Position numbers and translations under genes: made by a program
Assembly (NCBI RefSeq): GCF_000012945.1
Contig: NC_007511.1
Span: 2,976,001 to 3,040,000, forward strand
DNA length: 64,000 bases
Source of the DNA: Burkholderia lata
GTDB taxonomy: Bacteria > Pseudomonadota > Gammaproteobacteria > Burkholderiales > Burkholderiaceae
Direction of reading: 5' to 3'
In this document: in pieces, positions 1 to 7,509 of the stretch
Numbering within the stretch: the first letter of the stretch is position 1
How the letters are laid out: each line of letters opens with the position of its first letter
Notes under the pieces: model-generated
What the model was told of the DNA's origin: nothing
Database searches by the model: none
Seen by the model: the letters and a program-made list of their open reading frames with translations, nothing else

Positions 1-53
1 TGATTTGCATACCTGATTTAACCCACGTAAGTTTCCGATACCGGAGCCCGAAC

Positions 54-425
54 ATGTTCGAGATCGACAAGCAGTACACCCGCGAATTCATCCACACCGC
101 GTGCGGTGGCAGCAAACAGGCGTTCCTGCCGACGAAGAACGGCAAGGTCGTGGCCGCCTGCCTGCGCACGGACCTCAACCCGCACGCACCCGACGTGATC
201 CTCTGCGACGGCAGCGCGTCCGCGCGGGCGGCCGGCAGGACTCTCGCCGCACAACGCAATGCGATTCCGGTGTTCATCCGCATGGCAACGGACGCATACC
301 GTTTCGTCGGCCAGTACGTCGTCAGCGAATCGCTCACCGCCCCGCTCGACTGCGCGCCGTACGTGCGCAACAGCAGCTTCACGCCGGGGCAGATCTCGCG
401 CGTGCTCAAGCTCAAGCGCTGCTGA
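54..425 (+). CDS. Conserved small protein of unknown function
   Basis: I do not recognise this 123-aa protein. It has no signal peptide or membrane segment and begins MFEIDKQYTREF. It is fairly basic at the C-terminus (RVLKLKRC) and contains an aromatic stretch, YRFVGQYVV, near residue 85 followed by FTPGQISRVLKL. The reading frame is compositionally normal for the region, and the antisense frame over it looks like a GC shadow. The next gene starts 58 bp downstream on the same strand, so the two may be co-transcribed. No function is proposed. Confidence 0.6.
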   Translation: MFEIDKQYTREFIHTACGGSKQAFLPTKNGKVVAACLRTDLNPHAPDVILCDGSASARAAGRTLAAQRNAIPVFIRMATDAYRFVGQYVVSESLTAPLDCAPYVRNSSFTPGQISRVLKLKRC

Positions 426-483
426 CCCGCCTGGCAGGCGCGTTGCGCGCCCTGTCCCGGTCAACTTTCATACAGGAGCAATC

Positions 484-702
484 ATGCTTGGCCTGACGTT
501 CTGGAAACACGTGATCGGTGCGCGGACCGATGCAATCCGCGATGACAGGGCGGCTGCACACGACCGGCACCGACGGGTGTCGAGGACGCTCGTGCTGACC
601 AGCGCCGCGGTGGCGTTCGCGGCGATCGCGTTCGGCGCGCCCGTCGTCGGCATTTCGGTCTTCCTGCTGACGACGCTGCCGTTCGTGCTGTCGGGTACCT
701 GA
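484..702 (+). CDS. Small two-helix membrane protein
   Basis: This is a 72-aa protein starting MLGLTFWKHVIGAR, preceded by a purine-rich site (ACAGGAGC) at a good distance. Residues 1-33 are charged and amphipathic. Two hydrophobic segments follow (about 35-50 and 53-70), separated by a short turn with Gly and Pro. The predicted location is the inner membrane. No family is recognised; length and layout resemble small stress or envelope peptides, but this is only a description. I chose this start rather than a longer in-frame one because of the ribosome-binding site. Confidence 0.6.
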   Translation: MLGLTFWKHVIGARTDAIRDDRAAAHDRHRRVSRTLVLTSAAVAFAAIAFGAPVVGISVFLLTTLPFVLSGT

Positions 703-834
703 AGCGATACGTGTCGGGCTCGGTTCCATCGGCGATCGATACACGATTTTAATGCCGGGCCCACGCGTATCTAACACCGTCTTTACGCGCTTTTGTCTAG
801 GATTTCCCTGTCATCCCGACACGGAGAGATCCGC

Positions 835-1356
835 ATGCAAACGCAGCAGGCCGCCGCTGGCGGCCACCCCGACCTTCCCCACCGACGCGGCGGCGCACCG
901 TTCGCGACCCGGCTGGCCGACGCCTGCCCGCCGGACAACATCCTGCTCGACGTACCGGTCGAAAGCGCGATCCAGTTGTTCGACCTCGTCGCGCGATATA
1001 TCGAGCGCAGCAGCGGTGTCGCCGCGGAACGGATCAGGACCGAACTGATCAAGCGCGAGCAACTCGGCTCGACCGGCCTCGGCCAGGGCGTCGCGATTCC
1101 GCATGCGCGTGTCGACGGGCTTCGCTCGGCCATCGCGCTGTTCGTTCGCGCGCAGTATCCGTTCACCTTCAACGCGCCGGACCGCAAGCCCGTGCGCGAA
1201 TTCATCGTGCTCGTCCTCCCGAAAGAAGACGACCGCGCGCATCTCGAACTGCTCGCCGACGCGGCGCGGTGCTTCAGCGAGCGCCCGTTCCGGCAGGCAT
1301 CGCGCGACGCGCAGACGCCCGACGAGATTCACCAGCTGATGCAACACACGCATTGA
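835..1356 (+). CDS. PtsN-like PTS EIIA (nitrogen-regulatory type) protein
   Basis: This 173-aa protein has the fold pattern of PTS EIIA of the nitrogen/fructose type. The phosphorylatable histidine lies in the motif GLGQGVAIPHARV, and a conserved LPKEDDRAHLELLA segment follows. Family members take phosphate from NPr/HPr and act as regulators more than as sugar transporters. No EIIB or EIIC is nearby, which favours a regulatory role. The N-terminal 30 residues (Gln/Ala/Gly/His-rich) are longer than in canonical PtsN. The ATG at 835 is preceded by GGAGAG; an upstream in-frame TTG lacks such a site. A second paralog is likely elsewhere, since canonical ptsN sits beside rpoN and hprK in this group. 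Confidence 0.85.
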   Translation: MQTQQAAAGGHPDLPHRRGGAPFATRLADACPPDNILLDVPVESAIQLFDLVARYIERSSGVAAERIRTELIKREQLGSTGLGQGVAIPHARVDGLRSAIALFVRAQYPFTFNAPDRKPVREFIVLVLPKEDDRAHLELLADAARCFSERPFRQASRDAQTPDEIHQLMQHTH

Positions 1357-1415
1357 TGCCGTATTGATGCCGCACCGTGCGGCGGCACGCACTCCCTTCA
1401 TCCATCCGGATTCCC

Positions 1416-2309
1416 ATGTTCCCAGACCCTGAAAGTCCCACTCTTACGTCCCGTCGCGTAGCCGGCCTGGCGCGCTCACTGCCGTTCATGCAGGCCCTGC
1501 ACGGGCAGACCGTCGTCATCGTCGACGGCGGCGCCGCGAGCGATGCGCGCGCCCGTCAGGCGTTCGCGCAGGATGTCGCGCTGCTCGCGCTCACCGGCGT
1601 TCGACCGATCGTCGTCCAGGGTGTGCCGGCCACATCCGGCACGCAATCGATCCACGCCGTTCACGCGGCGATGGCGGGCGTCAATCATGAACTGGTGCGC
1701 CTGATCGGCAGTCACGGCGCCAAGGCGATCGGCATCGACGGTCACGACGGCGGCCTGCTCGTGGCAAGCGTGGATGCCGACCGCACCGGCACGAGCGCGG
1801 TCGCCCGCTTCGACGGCGCCGCACTGAATGCGTTTCTCGAGAACGGACTGGTACCCGTCGTGATGCCGGTCGCCCCGGACGACGCAGGCCGTGACCACCT
1901 GCTGCGCGCGGAACGGCTCGGCAGCCTCTTCGCGCAACGCACGGGCGCCGTGACGCTGGTGATGATGGTCGACAGCACGCTGCTGCGCGAACTCGGCGAG
2001 CTCGCCGGGCTGTACGGCATCACGGAACTCGAGCACTGGCTGGCCGAGCACCCGGCCGCCACCGCGGCGCCCTGTGTGCGCGAAGCGCTCGATGCGCTCG
2101 CACACGGCGTGCAGAACGTCCATCTCGCCGATATCGGGCAACCCGAATCGCTGATCGACGAACTGCTCACGGAGGAAGGATCGGGGGTCGTGTTCTGCCG
2201 TCGCGGCAACACCGACCTGCTGTCGGAAACCCGCCGCTACTTCGCGGATTCGGCCAGCGTGCTGCGCGACGGCTTCAGCGTCGAGCAGAAGCAGGTCGTG
2301 CGGTTCTGA
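1416..2309 (+). CDS. Divergent acetylglutamate kinase-like (ArgB-like) protein
   Basis: This 297-aa protein belongs to the amino-acid kinase fold by its order of elements: a first strand (VVIVDGG, about 33-39), GVRPIVV (61-67), a helix with NHELVRLIGSHGAKAIGIDG, and the domain-closing NGLVPVVMPV. In true acetylglutamate kinases the first loop carries a catalytic Lys (K-x-GG type) and the second loop reads HGGG. Here they read VDGG and QGVP, so both nucleotide and phosphate-handling loops are altered. It is therefore probably not a housekeeping ArgB and may be a regulatory or altered-substrate paralog. It lies 59 bp after the PtsN-like gene on the same strand and converges on the cysteine desulfurase gene. 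GTG at 1377 is an alternative start. Confidence 0.7.
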   Translation: MFPDPESPTLTSRRVAGLARSLPFMQALHGQTVVIVDGGAASDARARQAFAQDVALLALTGVRPIVVQGVPATSGTQSIHAVHAAMAGVNHELVRLIGSHGAKAIGIDGHDGGLLVASVDADRTGTSAVARFDGAALNAFLENGLVPVVMPVAPDDAGRDHLLRAERLGSLFAQRTGAVTLVMMVDSTLLRELGELAGLYGITELEHWLAEHPAATAAPCVREALDALAHGVQNVHLADIGQPESLIDELLTEEGSGVVFCRRGNTDLLSETRRYFADSASVLRDGFSVEQKQVVRF

Positions 2310-2328
2310 CTTTTTTAAGCGATGGAAC

Positions 2329-2360
2329 GCTTGCGGCGACCCGCAAAGGCCGCCGCAAGC
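2329..2360. terminator. Stem-loop between convergent genes
   Basis: A perfect 10-bp inverted repeat (GCTTGCGGCG and its complement) with a 12-base loop sits in the 59-bp gap between the ArgB-like gene and the convergent cysteine desulfurase gene. There is no T-run directly after it on either strand, so it is at most a weak intrinsic or bidirectional terminator. Confidence 0.5.
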
Positions 2361-2368
2361 GCATGACG

Positions 2369-4369
2369 TCAACGCCGCGTCGCGAGACGCCGCACGACAC
2401 TCACCAGCGCATCGACCTCATCGCAGGTGTTGTAGAACGCGAGCGACGGCCGCACCGTTGCCTCGAGCCCGAAACGCCGCAGGATCGGCTGTGCGCAGTG
2501 ATGCCCCGAGCGCACCGCGATGCCCTCTTCGTTCAGCGCCTGCCCGACTTCCTCGGTTTCATAGCCCTTCAGCACGAACGACAGCACGCTCGCCTTGTCG
2601 CGCGCCGTGCCGACGAGCCGCACGCCCGGCACCGGCGCGAGCACGCTCGTCGCATACGCGAGCAGGTCGTGCTCGTAGCGCGCGATGTTCTCGATGCCGA
2701 CCCGGCTCACGTAGTCGAGCGCAGCACCCAGCCCCACCGCATCCGCGATGTTGCCGGTGCCGGCCTCGAACCGGTTCGGCGGCGGCTGGAATACCGTGCG
2801 CTCGAACGTCACGTCCGCGATCATGTTGCCGCCACCCTGCCACGGCGGCATGTCGTCGAGGATCGCGCGCTTGCCGTACACGACGCCGATCCCGGTCGGA
2901 CCGTAGATCTTGTGCCCGGAGAACACGAAGAAATCCGCATCGAGCGCCTGCACGTCCACGCGCAGGTGCGAGATCGACTGCGCGCCGTCGACGAGCGCCT
3001 TCGCCCCCGCACGATGCGCGAGATCGACGATCTCCTTCACCGGCACGACCGTGCCGAGCGCGTTCGACACCTGCGTGACGGACACGATCTTCGTGCGGTC
3101 GTTGAGCAGCTTCCGGTATTCGTCGAGCAGCACCTGCCCCGAATCGTCGACCGGAATCACGCGCAGCTTCGCGCCCTTGAGCGCGGCAAGCTGCTGCCAC
3201 GGCACGATGTTCGCGTGATGCTCGAGATGCGACACGATGATCTCGTCGCCTTCGCCGACGTTCTGCACGCCCCACGTCTTCGCGATCAGGTTGATCGCCT
3301 CGGTCGTGCCGCGCACGAACACGATTTCATCAGGCGACGATGCGCCGATGAATCGCCGCACGGTGTCCCGCGCATGCTCGTACGCGTCCGTCGCGCGGCC
3401 GGCCAGTGCATGCGCGGCGCGGTGGATGTTCGAGTTCTCGTGCGCATAGAAATACGCGAGACGGTCGATCACGGCCTGTGGCTTGTGCGTCGTCGCCGCA
3501 TTGTCGAACCACACGAGCTGCTTGCCGTTCACGCGTTCCTGCAGGATCGGGAAATCGCGGCGGATCGCGTTCACGTCGAACGGCGGGTGCGCGCCGCGAT
3601 GCAACTGGCCTTGCGGCTCCGCGGCATGCGCATCGTCGATGAAGTAACGCGGCACGTCAGCGCCCGATGTGCGCGACACCGGCACGTCGCGATGCACGGC
3701 GAGCAGTGCGCGCAGCGCATCGTCGCCCGGCAACCCGAACGCTTCCGGCGATGCAAGGCCGTTCGACGGCACGACGATGTCCTGCGGCGTCGCCTGCCAG
3801 CCCTGCAGCGAACCGTCCGTGAAGTAGTACGGCGATGCCTTCGCCGCGCCTTCCGGTGCCGGCGCATTCACTTGCGGCACGCCGAGCGCCGCGCCGCCGA
3901 CGCGCGGTTCGAGCGCAGGTGCGATCGACACGACGTTGTCGGGCAACCCGTTCTGCGCGGCCGCATGCGGCGCGAGCGCGGGTGCGCGGTTGCCGAGCGA
4001 CAGCACGTGCGTCGGCGCGGACGGCGCAAGGTTCGCACCGGGCACTTTCCCTTGCGGGAGCGCGAGACCGGGCACGCCGGTGCCCGCACCGCCCGGCCCT
4101 GCGAGCGGCGAGCCGCCCGGTACCGGGTTGCTGACCGACGCGAGGATCGGCGCGGCGGCCGGCAACGCCGACGGCACGCCGCCGACCGCGCCGCTGCCTG
4201 CCGACAGCCCGGGCGCGGTGGCCTGCCCGGGCGGCGTCGCGAAGAACTCCGACGCGAGCCGCGCGAGCGTCGCCGGGTCGGGCAAGCCGGCCGGCAGCGG
4301 CGCATGCGGCAGCGCGTGCGCGTCGCCGCCGGCCAGGCCGGGATTAACGGTAGGTGTCGGGATAGTCAT
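2369..4369 (-). CDS. Encapsulin-cargo cysteine desulfurase, SufS-type with long N-terminal extension
   Basis: The 666-aa product has two parts. Residues about 264-666 are a group II cysteine desulfurase (SufS/CsdA type): FDNAATTHKP near 289, the PLP lysine in FSGHKIYGPTG (about K487), and the catalytic cysteine in VRSGHHCAQP (about C625). It converts cysteine to alanine, leaving sulfane sulfur on the enzyme. Residues 1-263 are rich in Ala, Pro, Gly and Leu, predicted disordered, with short motifs such as LPDPATLARLASEFF. In Family 2A encapsulins this type of extension directs the desulfurase into the shell. The gene overlaps the shell gene by 26 bp in another frame, which suggests translational coupling. 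The start could instead be 4393. The enzyme is about 250 aa longer than ordinary SufS. Confidence 0.92.
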   Translation of the reverse strand: MTIPTPTVNPGLAGGDAHALPHAPLPAGLPDPATLARLASEFFATPPGQATAPGLSAGSGAVGGVPSALPAAAPILASVSNPVPGGSPLAGPGGAGTGVPGLALPQGKVPGANLAPSAPTHVLSLGNRAPALAPHAAAQNGLPDNVVSIAPALEPRVGGAALGVPQVNAPAPEGAAKASPYYFTDGSLQGWQATPQDIVVPSNGLASPEAFGLPGDDALRALLAVHRDVPVSRTSGADVPRYFIDDAHAAEPQGQLHRGAHPPFDVNAIRRDFPILQERVNGKQLVWFDNAATTHKPQAVIDRLAYFYAHENSNIHRAAHALAGRATDAYEHARDTVRRFIGASSPDEIVFVRGTTEAINLIAKTWGVQNVGEGDEIIVSHLEHHANIVPWQQLAALKGAKLRVIPVDDSGQVLLDEYRKLLNDRTKIVSVTQVSNALGTVVPVKEIVDLAHRAGAKALVDGAQSISHLRVDVQALDADFFVFSGHKIYGPTGIGVVYGKRAILDDMPPWQGGGNMIADVTFERTVFQPPPNRFEAGTGNIADAVGLGAALDYVSRVGIENIARYEHDLLAYATSVLAPVPGVRLVGTARDKASVLSFVLKGYETEEVGQALNEEGIAVRSGHHCAQPILRRFGLEATVRPSLAFYNTCDEVDALVSVVRRLATRR

Positions 4370-5276
4370 GGAACTTGGCGATTTCGACGTCATCGAGGAC
4401 AGCCAGCGCATCCGGCGAATGGACCGCGAGCGAGCAATACAGCGAGATCAGGTACGACGCGATCGCCTGGTTGTTGATCCCCATGAAGCGCACCGACAGG
4501 CCCGGGCCCTGCTCGCCCGCGACGCCCGGCTGATAGAGGCCGACCACGCCCTGGCGCTTGTCGCCGACGCGCAGCAGCAGGATCTTGGTCTTGCCGTCGG
4601 CAACCGGCACCTTGTCCGACGGGATCAGCGGAATGCCGCGCCACGTGAGGAACTGCGAGCCGAACAGGCTGACCGTCGGCGGCGGCACACCGCGCCGCGT
4701 GCATTCGCGGCCGAACGCGGCGATCGCGAGCGGGTGCGTGAGGAAGAACGCGGGCTCCTTCCACACCTTGGTCAGCAGTTCGTCGAGATCGTCCGGCGTC
4801 GGCGCGCCCGTCAGCGGGAAGATCCGCTGCTCGTCGGTCACGTTGGCGAGCAGCCCGTAGTCGGGGTTGTTGATCAGCTGGCTTTCCTGCAGCTCCTTGA
4901 TCGTCTCGATCGTCAGGCGCAGCTGTTCCTTGATCTGGTCATGAGGACTGCTGTAAAGATCGGAGATCCGCGTATGCACGTCGAGCACCGTGCTCACCGC
5001 GTTCAGGAAATACTCGCGCGGCTGTTCCTCGTACGGCACGAAGGTCTGCGGCAGCACGCTTTCGTCCTCGAGCTGCGTGCACGCGGCGCGCACGGCTTCC
5101 GGGTTCTTCACCTGGTTCAGGCGATAGATGCCGGCCTCGACCGGCACCCATTGCAGCAGGTGGGTCAGCCAGCGCGGCGTGATCGTGGAAAGCTGGGGGA
5201 CGGTCTTGGTAGCGTTCGCTAGTTGGCGGGCGGCGTGATCGCTCAGCGCGGCCGTGCCGCTTGCAACGGTCGACAT
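4344..5276 (-). CDS. Family 2A encapsulin shell protein
   Basis: This 310-aa protein has the length and sequence character of the Family 2A (SrpI-like) encapsulins, HK97-fold proteins that self-assemble into an icosahedral shell. Features include the N-arm region with HAARQLANATKTVPQLS, the internal YRLNQVKNPEAVRA, the segment HDQIKEQLRLTIETIKELQE, LTHPLAIAAFGRECTRRGVPP, and the end region LYQPGVAGEQGPGLSVRFMG followed by SPDALAVLDDVE. It has no signal peptide. Recognition rests on family memory plus context: the next gene encodes the desulfurase with the expected disordered N-terminus. An ATG at 5276 follows a GGAG site at normal spacing. In related systems the shell stores or handles elemental sulfur derived from cysteine. 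Confidence 0.92.
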   Translation of the reverse strand: MSTVASGTAALSDHAARQLANATKTVPQLSTITPRWLTHLLQWVPVEAGIYRLNQVKNPEAVRAACTQLEDESVLPQTFVPYEEQPREYFLNAVSTVLDVHTRISDLYSSPHDQIKEQLRLTIETIKELQESQLINNPDYGLLANVTDEQRIFPLTGAPTPDDLDELLTKVWKEPAFFLTHPLAIAAFGRECTRRGVPPPTVSLFGSQFLTWRGIPLIPSDKVPVADGKTKILLLRVGDKRQGVVGLYQPGVAGEQGPGLSVRFMGINNQAIASYLISLYCSLAVHSPDALAVLDDVEIAKFHDYPDTYR

Positions 5277-5363
5277 GTGTGGCTCCGGGTTCTTTAGATG
5301 AAAAACGGGATTGCTTATGACGCTCGGTGATTATCGGAAGCACGCACCTGCCGGCTCAACATG

Positions 5364-5375
5364 CTATAGCCGTCA
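5364..5375 (-). promoter_or_regulatory. Motif shared by shell-gene and rhodanese promoters (copy 1)
   Basis: On the minus strand this reads TGACGGCTATAG, 88 bases upstream of the shell gene start. The same 12 bases occur 75 bases upstream of the rhodanese gene in the same orientation. The TATAG part could be a -10 element (TATAGC here, TATAGA in the other copy) with a conserved upstream TGACGGC. No shared -35 element is visible, which would suit an activator-dependent promoter. Confidence 0.5.
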
Positions 5376-5414
5376 TGTCGCGTGCAACCGAAGGGGAAAT
5401 GGAACGGGGCAGCC

Positions 5415-5636
5415 TCAGGTGACGTACGCGCCCGGCAGCAGCGTCGAGATCGACACGTCGAACGCGCGCGCGATCTTGTCGGCGGTGACGATCGATGCGA
5501 TCGCCTCGCCGCGCTCGATCTCGCCGACATACGAGCGGTTCAACCCCGCATGCTCGGCCAGCTGCTCCTGCGACCACGTGCGCGCTTCGCGCAGCTTGCG
5601 CACGTTGGCGCCGAAGTGATGGATGAGGTCGCTCAT
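5415..5636 (-). CDS. XRE-family helix-turn-helix regulator
   Basis: This 73-aa single-domain protein is almost entirely an XRE/Cro HTH. ANVRKLREARTWSQEQLAEHAG holds helices 1-2, and LNRSYVGEIERGEAIAS is the recognition helix and turn, with a following DKIARAFDVSISTLL. The ATG at 5636 lies 8 bases after the stop of the acetyltransferase gene, so it is the third gene of the rhodanese operon. The shell gene starts 138 bp further on with its own candidate promoter, the obvious candidate target. It has no ligand-binding domain, so it could be a constitutive repressor or work with a partner. Similar small XRE proteins occur widely as stand-alone regulators. Confidence 0.85.
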   Translation of the reverse strand: MSDLIHHFGANVRKLREARTWSQEQLAEHAGLNRSYVGEIERGEAIASIVTADKIARAFDVSISTLLPGAYVT

Positions 5637-5644
5637 CGCGCCTC

Positions 5645-6583
5645 CTAGGCGACACGCGCGGCCGCGCGCGGTGCGGTGTTCGCTTCGCTGCGCAGCACGG
5701 CCTGCGTGATGTTCGCGCCGGCCGGCACGTCCTGCGTGAGCCACACGTTGCCGCCGATCACCGCGCCACGCCCGATCGTCACGCGGCCGAGGATCGTTGC
5801 GCCCGCATATATCACGACGTCGTCCTCGACGATCGGATGACGTGCCAGCCCCTTCTCGAGGTGACCTGCCGCATCGCGCGGAAAGCGCTTCGCGCCGAGC
5901 GTGACGGCCTGGTACACGCGCACGCGCTCGCCGATGATCGCCGTCTCGCCGATCACGACACCCGTGCCGTGATCGATGAAGAAACCCGCGCCGATGCGTG
6001 CGCCCGGATGAATGTCGATGCCCGTCTCCGCATGCGCCTGCTCGGCGATGATCCGCGCGAGCAGCGGCAGGCCGAGGCCGTACAGCTCGTGCGCGAGCCG
6101 GTGGTGGATCATCGCGAGGATGCCCGGGTAGCACAGCAGCACCTCGTCGACACTGCCCGCCGCCGGATCGCCGTGGAAGGCGGCCAGCACGTCGCTGTCG
6201 AGCAGCCGGCGAATCTCGGGCAAGCGTGCGGCAAATGCCTGCACGGCCGTCGACGCCACGTCATCGACGCGATCGACCGGCCCGTCGGCATTGCGCTGTC
6301 GCGCCGCGTAGCGCAATTCCAGCTTCACCTGCGCGAGCAGCGCATTCAGTGCCGCGTCGAGCGCATGGGCCACGTGAAAGTTCTCGCTCTCCTGGCGCAG
6401 GTCGGGCGGCCCGAGCCGCATCGGGAACAGCACGCCTTTCAGCGCGCCGATGATCTGCGCGAGCGCCTCGCGCGCCGGCAGGTCGCGCCCACCCGGTTCG
6501 AGGGAGCGCCGCTGCTTCTCGCGCCATGCGCGGCGCACGGTCTGCAGCGATTGAACGATGTCGTCGATGTCGAATGCGGCCAT
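5645..6583 (-). CDS. Serine O-acetyltransferase (CysE/EpsC type)
   Basis: The 312-aa product has a helical N-terminal half and a C-terminal left-handed beta-helix with hexapeptide repeats. GIDIHPGARIGAGFFIDHGTG carries the catalytic histidine environment, followed by VVIGETAIIGERVRVYQAVTLG. It should convert serine and acetyl-CoA to O-acetylserine, the acceptor for sulfide in cysteine synthesis. It is longer than CysE of enterobacteria and fits the longer epsC-like class. The ATG at 6583 follows AGGGAGA. The gene lies 28 bp after the rhodanese gene. Its presence beside an encapsulin and cysteine desulfurase matches known Family 2A gene neighbourhoods and suggests that the locus links cysteine supply to sulfur storage. 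Confidence 0.9.
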   Translation of the reverse strand: MAAFDIDDIVQSLQTVRRAWREKQRRSLEPGGRDLPAREALAQIIGALKGVLFPMRLGPPDLRQESENFHVAHALDAALNALLAQVKLELRYAARQRNADGPVDRVDDVASTAVQAFAARLPEIRRLLDSDVLAAFHGDPAAGSVDEVLLCYPGILAMIHHRLAHELYGLGLPLLARIIAEQAHAETGIDIHPGARIGAGFFIDHGTGVVIGETAIIGERVRVYQAVTLGAKRFPRDAAGHLEKGLARHPIVEDDVVIYAGATILGRVTIGRGAVIGGNVWLTQDVPAGANITQAVLRSEANTAPRAAARVA

Positions 6584-6611
6584 GCTGCTTTCTCCCTGTA
6601 ACGGCCGTGAA

Positions 6612-7082
6612 TCAGTCCTGTGCCCACGGCAGGCCGCGAAAACGCCAGCCATTGCTGCCGCCGCGATGCTGCCGCTCGTCGAGGTCGCCTTCGAACCCGT
6701 CGAGCACGTTGAATACCTGCGTAAAGCCCCCCTTCGTCGCCGCCTCGGCCGCCTGCGCCGAGCGGTTGCCGCTGCGGCACAACAGCAACACGACGGCCGT
6801 CTTGCCCGTCTTCGCTTCCAGTTCGCGCACGAAGCGCGGGTTGCGCGTCAGGCTCGTGCCTGTTGCCCACGGCACGTGTAGCGACTCCGGCACGTGGCCG
6901 ACGAATTTCCGTTCCTCGGCGGTGCGCACGTCCACCAGCAATGCATCGCCGGACGAGAACAGCGCCCACGCCGCTTCCGGCGCGACGCCACCCGCATAGG
7001 GCGTGCCGGCCGCTGCCGCCGCTGCGCGCGCGTCTTCGAGCGCCTGCTGCGCAGCGGTTCGTTCTTCCAATGCAACCGTCAT
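6612..7082 (-). CDS. Rhodanese-like sulfurtransferase
   Basis: This 156-aa single-domain rhodanese has the substrate strand ALLVDVRTAEERKFVGHVPES and the active-site loop LLCRSGNRSAQAA, whose cysteine (about residue 113) would carry the persulfide. A C-terminal tail, NGWRFRGLPWAQD, follows the LDGFEGDLDE element. It moves sulfane sulfur between donors and acceptors and probably exchanges sulfur with the desulfurase system. It has no signal peptide, so it is cytoplasmic. The start at 7082 is preceded by AAGGAAG. It is the first gene of a three-gene operon with the acetyltransferase and the XRE regulator, and it heads one of the two transcription units of the encapsulin locus. Confidence 0.9.
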   Translation of the reverse strand: MTVALEERTAAQQALEDARAAAAAAGTPYAGGVAPEAAWALFSSGDALLVDVRTAEERKFVGHVPESLHVPWATGTSLTRNPRFVRELEAKTGKTAVVLLLCRSGNRSAQAAEAATKGGFTQVFNVLDGFEGDLDERQHRGGSNGWRFRGLPWAQD

Positions 7083-7156
7083 GACACTTCCTTGTTTTCG
7101 TTGATTCGTATGATCAAAAAACACCGGGAAAGCGGCCGTTGCAGCTTGCGTGCTGT

Positions 7157-7168
7157 CTATAGCCGTCA
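7157..7168 (-). promoter_or_regulatory. Motif shared by shell-gene and rhodanese promoters (copy 2)
   Basis: The minus strand reads TGACGGCTATAG, identical to the copy upstream of the encapsulin gene, and lies 75 bases upstream of the rhodanese start. It is a candidate common promoter or activator element coordinating the two transcription units of the sulfur locus. Confidence 0.5.
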
Positions 7169-7449
7169 GCGCCACTATGCGAGTGCGGCCGGGCAAGCAG
7201 AACCAATAAAAATTCATTTCCTAATCAGCGGCGCGGGGAATGCAATAGCAGACGCGCGCTATTCGGGCGGGTTCGCGGGCGAGCAGGACGGGAAGAATGG
7301 TGACCGTTCGATGTCAAGCATCGAAGGACTTTGAAAAGTATCGAGGGAGACGATCAACGCGGCGTACAGCGCGTTGCAACGGAATCCGAAATGCAATGCA
7401 TGCGCGGGCGCGCATGCAGGGACGACTGATGAAATCCGGCTGGCTGGTG

Positions 7450-7492
7450 GAATGCATCGGCACGATGCCCGACGGGCATTGCCGATGCATTC
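7450..7492 (-). terminator. Long hairpin downstream of the amidase gene
   Basis: The arms GAATGCATCGGCA and TGCCGATGCATTC pair perfectly, followed inward by ATGCCC/GGGCAT with a two-base bulge and a short loop. It starts 18 bases past the amidase stop. No T-run follows on the minus strand, so it may stabilise the 3' end or act as a Rho-assisted terminator. Confidence 0.45.
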
Positions 7493-7509
7493 GCCTGTCC
7501 GTCAACCGG

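Larger units (their letters stand above)
7083..7509. other. Intergenic region upstream of the rhodanese operon
   Basis: No gene is supported in these 427 bp. The left third is AT-richer than its surroundings and must hold the rhodanese promoter, including the 12-base motif shared with the shell gene. The right part holds a large imperfect hairpin just past the amidase stop codon. Frames open on the plus strand here lack ribosome-binding sites and recognisable products. Confidence 0.6.

Noticed and set aside
2363..4477. 704-codon plus-strand open frame opposite the cysteine desulfurase
   Set aside because: It is an antisense frame created by high GC at third positions. The product is Arg/His-rich without family motifs, and the opposite strand has full desulfurase motifs.
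7450..7492. Hairpin after the amidase gene as a classical intrinsic terminator
   Set aside because: There is no T-run on the minus strand, so I list it only as a stem-loop of uncertain role.
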